A stretch of DNA of 64,000 nucleotides from an uncultured Alistipes sp. (GTDB taxonomy: Bacteria > Bacteroidota > Bacteroidia > Bacteroidales > Rikenellaceae): positions 30,916 through 94,915 of the forward strand of contig UQKD01000012.1 in the NCBI GenBank assembly GCA_900541585.1, in the 5' to 3' direction. Numbering within the stretch: position 1 is the first letter of the stretch; the number at the start of each line of letters is the position of its first letter. A model generated the notes under the pieces. That model did no database searches and was not told the origin of the DNA. It saw only the letters and a list, made by a program, of their open reading frames with translations. Below are positions 51,084 to 60,302 of the stretch, piece after piece. The position numbers and the translations under genes were made by a program.

Positions 51084-53171
51084 TTATTTCCGCTCCGTGA
51101 TGGCCCAGAACCCGATTCCCGAGTATCCGCCCGAGGAAAGTGCGCCACCGTCGTTGGGCGCCCGGAGGTTCGCCATGTTGCGGAAGCGGATCGTGAATTT
51201 CGACTTCGTTTTCAGTTCGTCGGGCAGTGCCACGCTGAACTGCTTGAGATGGTAAGAGGAGCCTTCGTTCCACATCGGACTGAAATAGTCGGCGATTGCG
51301 TGGTATTCGTCGAGCGCGGCGTTCTCCTCATCGGCCCATTCGATGTGCATTTTGAGCGGGCCTCCCCAACTGCTTGCCGTTGTGAAGACCAGCATAAGGT
51401 CGCCGCCCGAAGGCCGGAAATCGGTAATATTGAATACCCAGGCCTCGCCCTTGTAATCGGGATCGTCGCTTCCGGAGCGATTCATGGTCGATCCGGTGAA
51501 GTTCCAGAAATTGCTGGAATAGAGGTAGGGATACATCATCTGCTGGGTGACGGCGGGATCGGAAGTCTGCTTGCCGTTCGGCGTTATGGTAATTGCCGCC
51601 GGAGTGTCTTTGCGGGTGTGGCTCCAGCCGTAGTTCAGCGCTCCGGCGCTCTGTACGCCCCGGTAAGCCGTCGATTTGACCTCGCCGCTGCCGACAACGG
51701 GTGTGACGGTTTCGAGCGGGAGGGCGTTCCAGTCGAACGGCCCGAACTGCACCAGCGTATTGCTCACGCGTGTCGCGGCGTCGGCAGATACCGCAATGTC
51801 GTCGAGTTTTCGCATTCGGAGCGTGTTCTCCGTGACTCCGTTCTTCGTATATTTCAGCACGATGCCGCTCACCGAGCCGCTGCCCTGGGGGATGATCTGG
51901 GCATAACGCTGGAGGAAGTAGCTGAGCGTATAGAGTTTGACCGTGTTGCCCCCGCGGTCGCGCAGGATGTGTCCGTAGCGGGCGAAGCCGTCGTTGTAGG
52001 GGGCCGACGCGGCGTGTACGGTGGTGATGGCATATCCCTCTTCCTGGCTGTTGTAATAGGTTCCCAGCGGTACGGCGAACTCGACTTCGGGCAGTTTCAC
52101 CAGCGTATTCTCATACCGGTCGAGTTGGTCGATGCCGGTCTCGACGGGGGTGACGGGCGCGCCTTCCGACTGCTCGAAGACCGAGTTTGGAGTGAAGGCT
52201 GCCAGTTTTGATCCGAGCGTGACGGGATCGCGGACGAATTCGGCCTCGTAGAGGTGGATCTTGAGTTTGTCGTTGAGCTGGTAGGTGTTGTCCTTCGCGT
52301 TGGCGAATTCGAGGAGCATGCCGCGGCCGCTGTCGTCCTGCACGACCAGCTGGTTACTGTCGAAATTAAGCAGTTTCCGGTCACTGACGACGGTGGCTTC
52401 CACCCAGCAGTTCTCCGTGATGCGGCCGATGCCGTCGGTGAGTTTGCCCATCAGTTCCGCAACGGTCAGCTGCGTACCGTTGTAGGGGTCGTGCGCCTGA
52501 TCGAACTGCTTGATGTTGACGGTGGCCTGGAAATCCTCCAGCCCGGTTCCGAGGGCGTAGAACCGCACTTGTCCGGTGCGCTCGTCCCCGTCGTTCCGGC
52601 GGACGGTGAGGACCTGCGTGTTTTCGGTCGCTTCTCCGACGGTGATCCATGCTGCGGCATCGCCCAGCGCTTCGGCTTTCCAGCCCACATTGGTAATCAG
52701 TCCGATGGTGAAATCCACCCCTTGCGCCGAGGCGGTCATGTTGTTGCCGCCCATATCCAGCCGGAACTCCACGTCGCTGGAGAGCTGGCGCACGGTGAAC
52801 GATTTGACGGATTTGCCGCCGATGACCACATTGACCGTCCCGAAACGGGTGTAAGCCTCCTCGTTCTTGCCGACGGTGACGGTGAAGCGGCCGCTGTCGT
52901 GTCCTTCGCGGGGCCAGATGTCGAGCCATTCGGCGTCCTCGGCGAACGAGGTTTCGACGGTCCAGTTTCCCATGTTGGTGTACATTTCGATCTCCTGCTT
53001 TCCGCCGGATTTGTCGTAGGAGAGGGATGTGATCTCCTCGGTGAAGCGGATGTAAGGATCTTCCGAATGCGTGTCGTCCTCCTGGCAGGAGACGCCCAGG
53101 GCGCCCGCGCATACGAATATGCAGGCGGCAAGGCTGCGCAGGTTCCGGAGATTGTATTTTGTCGTTTTCAT
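51084..53171 (-). CDS. Surface lipoprotein with BACON repeats and DUF5689 (locus 4)
   Basis: A 695-residue protein. The lipobox ends LGVSC (Cys29), followed by QEDDTHSEDP. Two BACON-like Ig domains cover about 40-130 (NWTVETSFAEDAEWLDIWPREG, FGTVNVVIGGKSVKSFTVRQL) and about 135-225 (VGWKAEALGDAAAWITVGEATEN). DUF5689 covers about 235-460 (TVAELMGKLTDGIGRITENCWVEATVVSD, NQLVVQDDSGRGMLLEF, LKIHLYEAEFVRD). A C-terminal beta-sandwich follows. DUF5689 proteins commonly stand next to SusCD pairs; some neighbour nucleases or phosphatases, as here. Role: surface ligand binding. Confidence 0.85.
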   Translation of the reverse strand: MKTTKYNLRNLRSLAACIFVCAGALGVSCQEDDTHSEDPYIRFTEEITSLSYDKSGGKQEIEMYTNMGNWTVETSFAEDAEWLDIWPREGHDSGRFTVTVGKNEEAYTRFGTVNVVIGGKSVKSFTVRQLSSDVEFRLDMGGNNMTASAQGVDFTIGLITNVGWKAEALGDAAAWITVGEATENTQVLTVRRNDGDERTGQVRFYALGTGLEDFQATVNIKQFDQAHDPYNGTQLTVAELMGKLTDGIGRITENCWVEATVVSDRKLLNFDSNQLVVQDDSGRGMLLEFANAKDNTYQLNDKLKIHLYEAEFVRDPVTLGSKLAAFTPNSVFEQSEGAPVTPVETGIDQLDRYENTLVKLPEVEFAVPLGTYYNSQEEGYAITTVHAASAPYNDGFARYGHILRDRGGNTVKLYTLSYFLQRYAQIIPQGSGSVSGIVLKYTKNGVTENTLRMRKLDDIAVSADAATRVSNTLVQFGPFDWNALPLETVTPVVGSGEVKSTAYRGVQSAGALNYGWSHTRKDTPAAITITPNGKQTSDPAVTQQMMYPYLYSSNFWNFTGSTMNRSGSDDPDYKGEAWVFNITDFRPSGGDLMLVFTTASSWGGPLKMHIEWADEENAALDEYHAIADYFSPMWNEGSSYHLKQFSVALPDELKTKSKFTIRFRNMANLRAPNDGGALSSGGYSGIGFWAITERK

Positions 53172-53196
53172 GAAATCGTTGGGTTACGGTGAATGA

Positions 53197-54678
53197 CTAT
53201 TTGCTGGTTGCTTTCTGGCTCCACCATACGGGAATGCGCATGTTATCGCCGCCCATCTCGCGGACCGCCTCCTCGTAGTGGACGCTGTTGGTCTGCTGTG
53301 CCCGCGAGGGGTACATCAGCCGCGTGGGGAGAATGCCGTTGTTGTCGGTGGCCGTACCGATGATCAACACCGGATAGCCTGTTCGCCGGTAGTCGGCCCA
53401 GGCCTCGTAGCCGCACCAGAACTGTGCGATGTATTTCTGGGTCATGATCTGCTCCAGGGTGTTGTTGTAGGTCGTCTTCTGGATATACTGATCCTTTTGC
53501 GCCTGCGTTACACGCACCGACGAGGGGTTGACGCTGTCCCAGAAGTCGATCGAGGCGAGAATCGCCTGTTCGTAGTATTTCTGGGCCTCGATCTCGCCGC
53601 CCCGGAGCATGCCGCGATAGGTCGCTTCAGCGAGGATGAACAGCACCTCGTCGTAGCGCATGTAGGTCGACGGGGAGGTGTAATCGCCCAGCACCTCCTT
53701 GTTCAGCGTGGCACTGCCGTCATTGATCGTCTCGGTAGTGGGATAGCCGCTTGGGAGTCCTTTCCACTCGTTGTTCTGCTGCCGGGCGTAGATGACCAGG
53801 CGCGGGTCGCCCAGACCGTCCATCAGTCTGATGATGTATTCGGCCATGACGCGGGTGTTCGAGGAGAAGCTCTTCTCGGTGTATTTGCCGAAACGGTTGA
53901 CGTTCGGCGAGATGTTGGTGAAGGTCAGAATGGCGTTATCGGCGTTGCTTGTGAAGACCGGATAGGTCGTTGGGTCGTTCACGATCTTCTGGATCCGCTG
54001 TGTGACGTTCATCTCCTGGTCGCGGTTGCTCAACCGCATCAGCAGGCGCAGGTGGAGCGAGTTGGTGAATTTCCGCCACTTGCTCACGTCGCCTCCATAG
54101 ATCAGGTCTTTGGTCGGGGTTTGCAACGGCTTTTTAACGTCGTAGAGCGAGTTGGCCAGCTCCAGGTCCTGCAGCAGCCGGGTATAGACCTCCTGCTGGG
54201 TGTCGTATCTGGGCTGGGTGATGGCGACGGTATCGCGTCCCTTGTAGGCCTCGCTGAAGGGGATGCTGCCGAACAGGTCGGTCTGGTTGGAGACCATCAG
54301 CGCCCGCATGGTCAGCGCGATCGCCTGGCAGTTGGGTTCCTCCTTGAGGATGGCCAGCCGGCGCATGTGGTCGGCATTGGCGGCCCATTTCGACAGGTAG
54401 TTCCAGGGGGTGTTGGCGTAACTGTCGCGAATGATATAGCGGTGGATGTTTTCCGACTGGAGATTGACGGTGTACTGCATCAGTTCGCCGTTGAGCTGCC
54501 AGGTTCCGTACATCAGTTCGTCTGCGGCCGAAAATAACAACTGCTCCATCATGCTTTCGGGATGGATTTGCCACATCTCTGTATTGTTGGGGTCGCTGTT
54601 GTATTCGTCGAACATGTGTTCGCAGCCCGCGGCCAGAGCGGCACACGCGACAACGGCCAGGTATTTGAGTCTTTTCAT
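53197..54678 (-). CDS. SusD-like (SusD-like_2 type) surface lipoprotein (locus 4)
   Basis: A 493-residue protein with lipobox LAAGC (Cys19), then EHMFDEYNSDPNNTEMWQIHPESMMEQLLF. WNYLSKWAANADHMRRLAIL, LFGSIPFSEAYKG, RYDTQQEVYTRLLQDLELA and MRYDEVLFILAEATYRG are typical of the SusD-like_2 branch, which differs from the RagB form of loci 1-3. Partner of the SusC 12 bp upstream. Confidence 0.92.
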   Translation of the reverse strand: MKRLKYLAVVACAALAAGCEHMFDEYNSDPNNTEMWQIHPESMMEQLLFSAADELMYGTWQLNGELMQYTVNLQSENIHRYIIRDSYANTPWNYLSKWAANADHMRRLAILKEEPNCQAIALTMRALMVSNQTDLFGSIPFSEAYKGRDTVAITQPRYDTQQEVYTRLLQDLELANSLYDVKKPLQTPTKDLIYGGDVSKWRKFTNSLHLRLLMRLSNRDQEMNVTQRIQKIVNDPTTYPVFTSNADNAILTFTNISPNVNRFGKYTEKSFSSNTRVMAEYIIRLMDGLGDPRLVIYARQQNNEWKGLPSGYPTTETINDGSATLNKEVLGDYTSPSTYMRYDEVLFILAEATYRGMLRGGEIEAQKYYEQAILASIDFWDSVNPSSVRVTQAQKDQYIQKTTYNNTLEQIMTQKYIAQFWCGYEAWADYRRTGYPVLIIGTATDNNGILPTRLMYPSRAQQTNSVHYEEAVREMGGDNMRIPVWWSQKATSK

Positions 54679-54690
54679 GGTTTCTCGAAG

Positions 54691-57600
54691 TTAGAAGTTC
54701 AGTTTGAGGTTGAACCCGTAGGTGCGCGTCAGGGGATAGGCTCCGGCTTCAATACCCCGGCTGATGGAGGAACCCACCATGTAGCCGGCTTCCGGATCGT
54801 AGATCGGGAAATTGGTCCAGCAGAAGAGGTTGGTGGCGTAGAAGGCCAGCGAAGCCCCCTGGATGAATTTCGTTTTCCGGCAGATTTTCGACGGCAGGGC
54901 GTATTCGATGCGAAGCTCCTTGAGTTTGAGGAAGGAGGTGTCGAAGGTGTTGTTCTCGGCGTTCTCGCGGGCGTAGACATAAGTCGAGTAGTAGTCGGCG
55001 ATGTCCCGTGTGATGGTGGCGTTCTTCTGGTAAGTGCCGTCGGTATTGAGGTTCACGCCCTCGTGAACCAGGCCTGCATAGCGTCCCGGTAGCGAGTTCT
55101 TCAGTTTGCCCTGGTAGGCCAGCGCGAAGTGGGTGACCGAATAGGCATTGCCGCCCCACTGTCCGGTGAAGGTGAGGGCCATCTTCAGGTTCCTGTATGA
55201 AAAGGTATGGGTCATGCCCGCCTTCCAGTCGGGATAGATGCTGCCCAGGTCGAGCAGCGGGTCTTCCGTGCCGGTCAGCACCGGAGCGCCGCTGGCCTGG
55301 TCGACGATGACCTGTCCGGCGCAGCTGATGTTGCGGCCCTGGGCGTCGGTGTAGAAGGCGCCTTCCGGGGCGCGTTTGTACCCGCGGCCGTAAAGGCGTC
55401 CCAGTTCTTTGCCCGGGTAGGCGTTGATGTAGATGTTGCCGCTGATGTTCATGCCCGAATTCAGCTGCCATACCTCCACACCCGGGGCGAGGCTGACGAG
55501 TTTGTTCCAGTTCTTGCTCCAGTTGAGGTTGATTTCCCAGCGGGTGTGCTCGGTCCGGACGGGGACGATGCGTGTGGAGAGTTCCACGCCTTGATTACGG
55601 ACCTCGCCGGCGTTGATCAACTTGCTTGTGGCGCCGGTGGTCTGGTCGACGGGGACGCCGATGATTTGGTCGGTCGTGCGCGAGTTGTAGTAGGTGGCGT
55701 CGAACGACCAAAGGTTGTTGAACAGCCGCGCTTCGAGTCCCACTTCGTAGCTCTCGACGTTCTCGGGTTTGATGTCTGGGTTCTGGATCGTACCCGAAAG
55801 GTAGTAGGCGCTGGCGAAGCTGCTGGTCGAATAAACATGATTGAGGCTGTAGGGCGAGGTGTCGTTGCCTACGTTGGCCCACGAACCGCGCACCTTGAGC
55901 AGGTTGATCCACGGGGCCTTGTCGCTGAAGTTGAATACCTTGTCGATCAGGATGCTGGCGCTTACCGAGGGGTAGAAATAGGAGTTGTTGCCGCGGGCAA
56001 GAGCACTCGACCAGTCGTTGCGGCCGGTGATGTCGAGGTAGAGCATATCCTTCCACGAGAGGTTGATCAGTCCGTAGAAACTGTTGACCGACTTGTTGCT
56101 GCGCCGCGCGTAGCTGTATGGGATGGATTTCGAGTTGCTGATCTTGAAGATGTTGTACTCCTGCAGGCCGTCCTTGGCCGTAAGCTGGACGTTCTGGTAG
56201 TTGTAGACCATGTTGTTGCCGCCAAATGAAGCCGTCAGGTCGAAATCCCCGAAGCGCTTCTTGTAAGTGAGCAGGAAGTCGTTGTTCATTTCGAAATTGC
56301 GTACGGTCTGCTCCTTGTAGTACCCGTATTGGTAGCTCGATGAGTACCAAGGCTTCTGCTGGGTGCGGAAGTCGTTGTAGAAATCGACGCCCGAGCGCAG
56401 GTCCAGTGTCAGATTCTTGTGCAGGTCGAGCGTCACGGCTACGTTGCCGTAGACGCGGTCGCGGTCGAGCGTATTGAGTTGCTGGTAGAGCTGCATATAG
56501 ACGTTGTCGGCGTAGGAGGAGTTGATCAGCAGGTATTCCGTGCCTGCCTGGTACATCTGCCGGATGCGGTCGTTGTCATACTCGCGGGCATAGGAGTCGA
56601 CGCTGATCACCGTGGGGTTCCACAGCAGCGTGTAGAGTGGAGCCGCGGGATTGTAGCCCGACATGGGGAGGTTATCGCTGTTCTTCCGGTAGTAGGTGAC
56701 TTTGCCCTTGAAGGTGATGAACCGGTTTAGTTTCTGGACCAGCGAGAAACTGATGTTTTGGCTCTTGTAGCCGGTGTTGGGGATGATCCAGTCGTTGCGA
56801 GAGTCCCGCAGCGAGAGACGCACTGAATTCCCCTTGCCGTTGCTGCCTTCGACCGAGATGCTGTTGTTGTAGGTGATGCCTGTCCGGAAAAGCCCCTTGT
56901 ACCAGTTGTCGTTGTATTTCCAGGGCAGCTTTTTGTATTTCCCCGTCTCCCAGTCGCGCGATTCGTACTGGTAGAACATCTGTCCTTCGAATTTGGGACC
57001 GAACCCCATGCGCGAATAGATGCGGTCGGGGGCGGCGATTCCGTCTTCGGCATCTTCGGCCTTTATGCTCCAGTAGTTGTAGTAGCGCTGCTGGTCGATG
57101 TTGGTCAGGTTGCCGTTGCCGGCGCCGTATTCGGTCTGAAAGTCGGGCCAGTAGCCGGCGCGCTCGAAAGTGAACGAGGAATTGAACGTGACGCCGATGC
57201 CCTTGCCTGTGCGTCCCGATTTGGTGGTGATGATAATGGCGCCGTTGGCCGCCCGCGAACCGTAAAGGGCCGTGGCTGCGGGGCCTTTCAGAACGGATAC
57301 CGATTCGATGTCCTCGGGGTTGAGGTCGCTCGCCCCGTTGCCGTAGTCGATCGGTGCGTCGGCGTCGAAGGTCTGCGAAGCCGAGCTGCTGGCGGTCATC
57401 TCGCTGTTGATGGGGATGCCGTCGACCACGAAGAGCGCCGTGTTCTTATCGTGCGACAGCGAGCCTTCGCCGCGCAGCGTGACGCGGATCGAACCGCCCG
57501 GACCGGACGAAGTTCCTTCGAGATTGAGCCCGGCGACCTTGCCGGCCATCGAGTTGAGCCAGTTGCTCGAAACGGTCGTGTTCAGCGATTCGTTGTTGAC

Positions 57601-58278
57601 CTTCGAGACGGCGTAACCCAGCGATTTTTCCTCGCGGGTCAGGCCGAGGGCCGTCACCACCACATTCTGGATGGCGGTCGAGGAACTTTTCATTGTGACG
57701 TTGACAATCGACCGGGTGGACGATACGGGGATGTTGCGCAGGTCGTACCCGATGAACGAGAAGAGCAACGTAGGCGATGTATCGGTTTCCAGAATCGCGA
57801 TCCGGTAGTCGCCTTCGGCATTGGTTGTCGTGCCCCGGGTCGTGCCTTGCAGCAGAACGGTGGCTCCGACGATCGGAGCGCCGTTTTCATCGGTGACCTT
57901 GCCGGTGACGATCCATGAGCCGCTCTGTTTCATGGTCTCCCGGTCGGCCAGGAGGATGCGCCGGTCGGTAATTCGGAACGAAATGCGGGTTCCGGCGAAT
58001 ATCTGCGTGAGGGCCGAGCTTAACTCTGCATTGGTCAGTTGGATCGAGATGGTCCGGTTCACATCCACGACTTCACGGCTGAAAGCGAACGGGAGGCCGG
58101 TCTGCCGGGTGATCTCCTCCATGATCCGTTCGGTTTTCGCATCGGAAAACAGCAGGGTCACCTTCTGGACCTTCAGTTCCGGGACCGAGAACAGCGTGAA
58201 AAGGAAAAACAGACAGAGAAGTCGGGCGCAGGGGCATTTTTTTGCCGGACTTTCCGCCGATTGTAATTTGTTTTTCAT
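54691..58278 (-). CDS. SusC/RagA family TonB-dependent transporter with STN domain (locus 4)
   Basis: 1195 residues from MKNKLQSAESPAKK; an in-frame extension to 58347 would run through the upstream stem-loop region and lacks signal character. Hydrophobic signal about 19-33; STN about 38-112 (VTLLFSDAKTERIMEEITRQTGLPF); regulatory-like domain about 122-200 (VTGKVTDENGAPIVGATVLLQGT); TonB-box-like IQNVVVTALGLTREEKSLGYAV; plug with SGPGGSIRVTLRGEGS and LYGSRAANGAIIITTKSG; barrel ending KLNF. The TALGLTREEKSLGYA box is of the RagA/OmpW-like SusC branch. Confidence 0.95.
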   Translation of the reverse strand: MKNKLQSAESPAKKCPCARLLCLFFLFTLFSVPELKVQKVTLLFSDAKTERIMEEITRQTGLPFAFSREVVDVNRTISIQLTNAELSSALTQIFAGTRISFRITDRRILLADRETMKQSGSWIVTGKVTDENGAPIVGATVLLQGTTRGTTTNAEGDYRIAILETDTSPTLLFSFIGYDLRNIPVSSTRSIVNVTMKSSSTAIQNVVVTALGLTREEKSLGYAVSKVNNESLNTTVSSNWLNSMAGKVAGLNLEGTSSGPGGSIRVTLRGEGSLSHDKNTALFVVDGIPINSEMTASSSASQTFDADAPIDYGNGASDLNPEDIESVSVLKGPAATALYGSRAANGAIIITTKSGRTGKGIGVTFNSSFTFERAGYWPDFQTEYGAGNGNLTNIDQQRYYNYWSIKAEDAEDGIAAPDRIYSRMGFGPKFEGQMFYQYESRDWETGKYKKLPWKYNDNWYKGLFRTGITYNNSISVEGSNGKGNSVRLSLRDSRNDWIIPNTGYKSQNISFSLVQKLNRFITFKGKVTYYRKNSDNLPMSGYNPAAPLYTLLWNPTVISVDSYAREYDNDRIRQMYQAGTEYLLINSSYADNVYMQLYQQLNTLDRDRVYGNVAVTLDLHKNLTLDLRSGVDFYNDFRTQQKPWYSSSYQYGYYKEQTVRNFEMNNDFLLTYKKRFGDFDLTASFGGNNMVYNYQNVQLTAKDGLQEYNIFKISNSKSIPYSYARRSNKSVNSFYGLINLSWKDMLYLDITGRNDWSSALARGNNSYFYPSVSASILIDKVFNFSDKAPWINLLKVRGSWANVGNDTSPYSLNHVYSTSSFASAYYLSGTIQNPDIKPENVESYEVGLEARLFNNLWSFDATYYNSRTTDQIIGVPVDQTTGATSKLINAGEVRNQGVELSTRIVPVRTEHTRWEINLNWSKNWNKLVSLAPGVEVWQLNSGMNISGNIYINAYPGKELGRLYGRGYKRAPEGAFYTDAQGRNISCAGQVIVDQASGAPVLTGTEDPLLDLGSIYPDWKAGMTHTFSYRNLKMALTFTGQWGGNAYSVTHFALAYQGKLKNSLPGRYAGLVHEGVNLNTDGTYQKNATITRDIADYYSTYVYARENAENNTFDTSFLKLKELRIEYALPSKICRKTKFIQGASLAFYATNLFCWTNFPIYDPEAGYMVGSSISRGIEAGAYPLTRTYGFNLKLNF

Positions 58279-58327
58279 ACATTTGTAGTTGTTAGGATTG
58301 GGTAATTTGTGTACTGGTTCTGACACC

Positions 58328-58362
58328 GGGTCGGGTATGTGGGGCATACCCGACCCTTTTTT
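58328..58362. promoter_or_regulatory. Strong stem-loop between fecR and susC (locus 4)
   Basis: A 12-bp perfect stem, GGGTCGGGTATG (58328-58339) / CATACCCGACCC (58345-58356), with six T on the plus strand. In the operon mRNA (minus) it has no T-run, so it is not an obvious terminator for the operon; it may be a processing or stability element. The rest of the gap 58279-58425 shows no gene. Confidence 0.6.
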
Positions 58363-58425
58363 GTCGGGAAGGGTGGGGATCTATGTCATTGTTTTCGGGT
58401 TTTGGTTCATCGGATTTGGTTGCCG

Positions 58426-59448
58426 CTACCTGCCGAGCGGATGGATGGTGATCGAGTCGGCGACCCGGACGATGCGCATGGGGGTGATCCGTTCCATGGC
58501 GGAGAGTATCTGGTCCACCGATTCGTTGTTGAAGTTGATCGTATAGGTGTATTTGTAGAGTCGGCTGTCCGTCACACGGCACGTTACGCCGTAGTTGCGT
58601 TCGAGAAACTCGAGCAGGTCCTTCAGCGGGGTATTCTTGAAATAATAGCGTTTGTGCATCCAGCCGACGACGGCCGCCGTGTCGGCGTTGGGCAACAGGC
58701 TGCAACGGCCCGAAATGCGGTTCATCTCGAAGAGTTGCCCCGGGGTGATGTCGTAGCTGCGGCGTTTTCCGGAGAGATGCTCTTCGATGTTGACCCTGCC
58801 CTCCTGCAGGTAAAGCAACGTAGATTCCGGGGCCGATGTATTGAGGTTGAACCGGGTGCCGAGTACGCGAACCGTCAGGTCGCCGGTTTCGACCCGGAAG
58901 GGGCGGTGCGGGTCCTTGGCGACCTCGAAATAGGCTTCGCCCTGCAGGCGCACGTTTCGGTTCCGACGGTCGAAGCGAGCCGGGTATTCCAGTGTGGTTT
59001 CCGAATTGAGCAGTACGGACGTGCCGTCGGCCATCAGCATCCGGAGCTGTTCTCCGGCGGGGACGTAGACCTTCTGATAGGCGATTTGCTCTCCGCCCCA
59101 GTCGTAGAGGCGGCCGAGCAGCAGCAGGTTGAGGAACACGAGCGGAAGCGCGACGGCCGCGATGCGGGACAGCGTTCGGATGCGCTGCCCGCGTCGGATG
59201 CGTTGCCCGATTTCCCGCAGGATTTTATCCCGCAGGTCGGCCGGAGGCGTCGGTCCGGCGATTCCGCCTTTCCTGTTGAGCTGCGAGACAATGTCCGTGT
59301 CCATCAATTCCGCGGCCGCCTGTTGTCCGGCGGGGGTTTTCAGGTAAAGCCGGATGCTGTACTCTTGTTCGGGAGGGCATTTCCCGTCGAAATAGGCAAG
59401 GAGCGATTCCCGGCTGTATATAATAGTTGTGCGTTTGGCTTGCTTCAT
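58426..59448 (-). CDS. FecR-family anti-sigma factor (locus 4)
   Basis: A 340-residue protein with cytoplasmic part 1-90, membrane helix about 95-113 (RIAAVALPLVFLNLLLLG), FecR domain about 125-220 (VYVPAGEQLRMLMADGTSVLLNSETTLEYP, GEAYFEVAKDPHRPF, VRVLGTRFNLNTS) and a DUF4974-like C-terminus (TPLKDLLEFLERNYGVTC, DSRLYKYTYTINFNNESVDQILS). It lies 91 bp after the ECF gene. Confidence 0.94.
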   Translation of the reverse strand: MKQAKRTTIIYSRESLLAYFDGKCPPEQEYSIRLYLKTPAGQQAAAELMDTDIVSQLNRKGGIAGPTPPADLRDKILREIGQRIRRGQRIRTLSRIAAVALPLVFLNLLLLGRLYDWGGEQIAYQKVYVPAGEQLRMLMADGTSVLLNSETTLEYPARFDRRNRNVRLQGEAYFEVAKDPHRPFRVETGDLTVRVLGTRFNLNTSAPESTLLYLQEGRVNIEEHLSGKRRSYDITPGQLFEMNRISGRCSLLPNADTAAVVGWMHKRYYFKNTPLKDLLEFLERNYGVTCRVTDSRLYKYTYTINFNNESVDQILSAMERITPMRIVRVADSITIHPLGR

Positions 59449-59539
59449 TTGGGGGCGCGTGTTTTATTAGAATACACACGGCGGCGGGAAAAGTATTATG
59501 CCCGGTTCGTTTTTTTGAAGAAAGATTGTGCGGAAGGCG

Positions 59540-60094
59540 TCAGCGGGAGACCAGCAGGACGAGCAGAATGGCGTAACCCGATTTCATCAGTTTGCGCAGT
59601 TGTGTGACGGCCTGGTGATAGAGGACCTTGACGGTATTGACCGAGATGCCCAGCCGTTCGGCGATTTCGGCGTTGGAGAGTCCTTCGTGGATTTTCAGTC
59701 GGCAGACTGCGATTTTCTGCGGCGAGAGTTTTTCGATGGCTTTGTCGAGTTGTTCCATCAGGTTGTGGCGCTCCAGGTCGGGCAGGAATTCGCTTGCGGA
59801 AGTTACTGTTTCCCGGTATTCGGACTGTGTAGGTATGTAATCGCGCAGGGCGTTGAGCGTCCGGTTTTTCGCAATGCGAAACAGGTAGCCGGCCAGACCG
59901 GAGGCCGGCAGAAGTTTCGAACGGGTTTCCCAGAGTTTGAGGAACGTGTACTGCACGATATCTTCCGCCAGGGCGCCGTTGCGGGCGTACCTGTACGCAA
60001 AGGCGTACAACTGCTTGTGGTATTTATCATAAGTCATGGTAAATGCCAGTTGATTCCCGTCGCGGATTTCCCGGGCCAGTTCGTTGTCGGTCAT
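59540..60094 (-). CDS. ECF-type RNA polymerase sigma factor (locus 4)
   Basis: A 184-residue protein. Sigma-2: NQLAFTMTYDKYHKQLYAFAYRYARN, LAEDIVQYTFLKLWETRS, LAGYLFRIAKNRTLNALRD. Sigma-4: LDKAIEKLSPQKIAVCRLKIHEGLSNAEIAERLGISVNTVKVLYHQA. The hydrophobic tail (YAILLVLLVSR) is like that of the other loci. It heads the locus 4 operon. A weak TACCTTTA element lies at 60165-60172 on the minus strand, too weak to call as a promoter. Otherwise I see nothing in 60095-60265. Confidence 0.95.
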   Translation of the reverse strand: MTDNELAREIRDGNQLAFTMTYDKYHKQLYAFAYRYARNGALAEDIVQYTFLKLWETRSKLLPASGLAGYLFRIAKNRTLNALRDYIPTQSEYRETVTSASEFLPDLERHNLMEQLDKAIEKLSPQKIAVCRLKIHEGLSNAEIAERLGISVNTVKVLYHQAVTQLRKLMKSGYAILLVLLVSR

Positions 60095-60265
60095 TTTGTT
60101 CGCGGTCGTTTGCTGGTTGCCTCCCCGGTTCGGGCAGGGGCCGGCAACGTCGGTAGTGGAGTATAAAGGTAAAAATTATTTATGAAAAACCGCGTTTCCC
60201 GAATTATTTTGCAGCAGACCGCGGTTCCGGTCCACCGGGAACGGGAAGTCCGGCCTAAAATGCGG

Positions 60266-60299
60266 AAAAAGAGGTTACGACGGTTCGTAACCTCTTTTT
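60266..60299 (-). terminator. Terminator of the tRNA(CAU) gene
   Basis: Perfect 15-bp arms AAAAAGAGGTTACGA / TCGTAACCTCTTTTT around a 3-4 nt loop, directly after the tRNA 3' end on the minus strand. Confidence 0.85.
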
Positions 60300-60302
60300 C
60301 TG

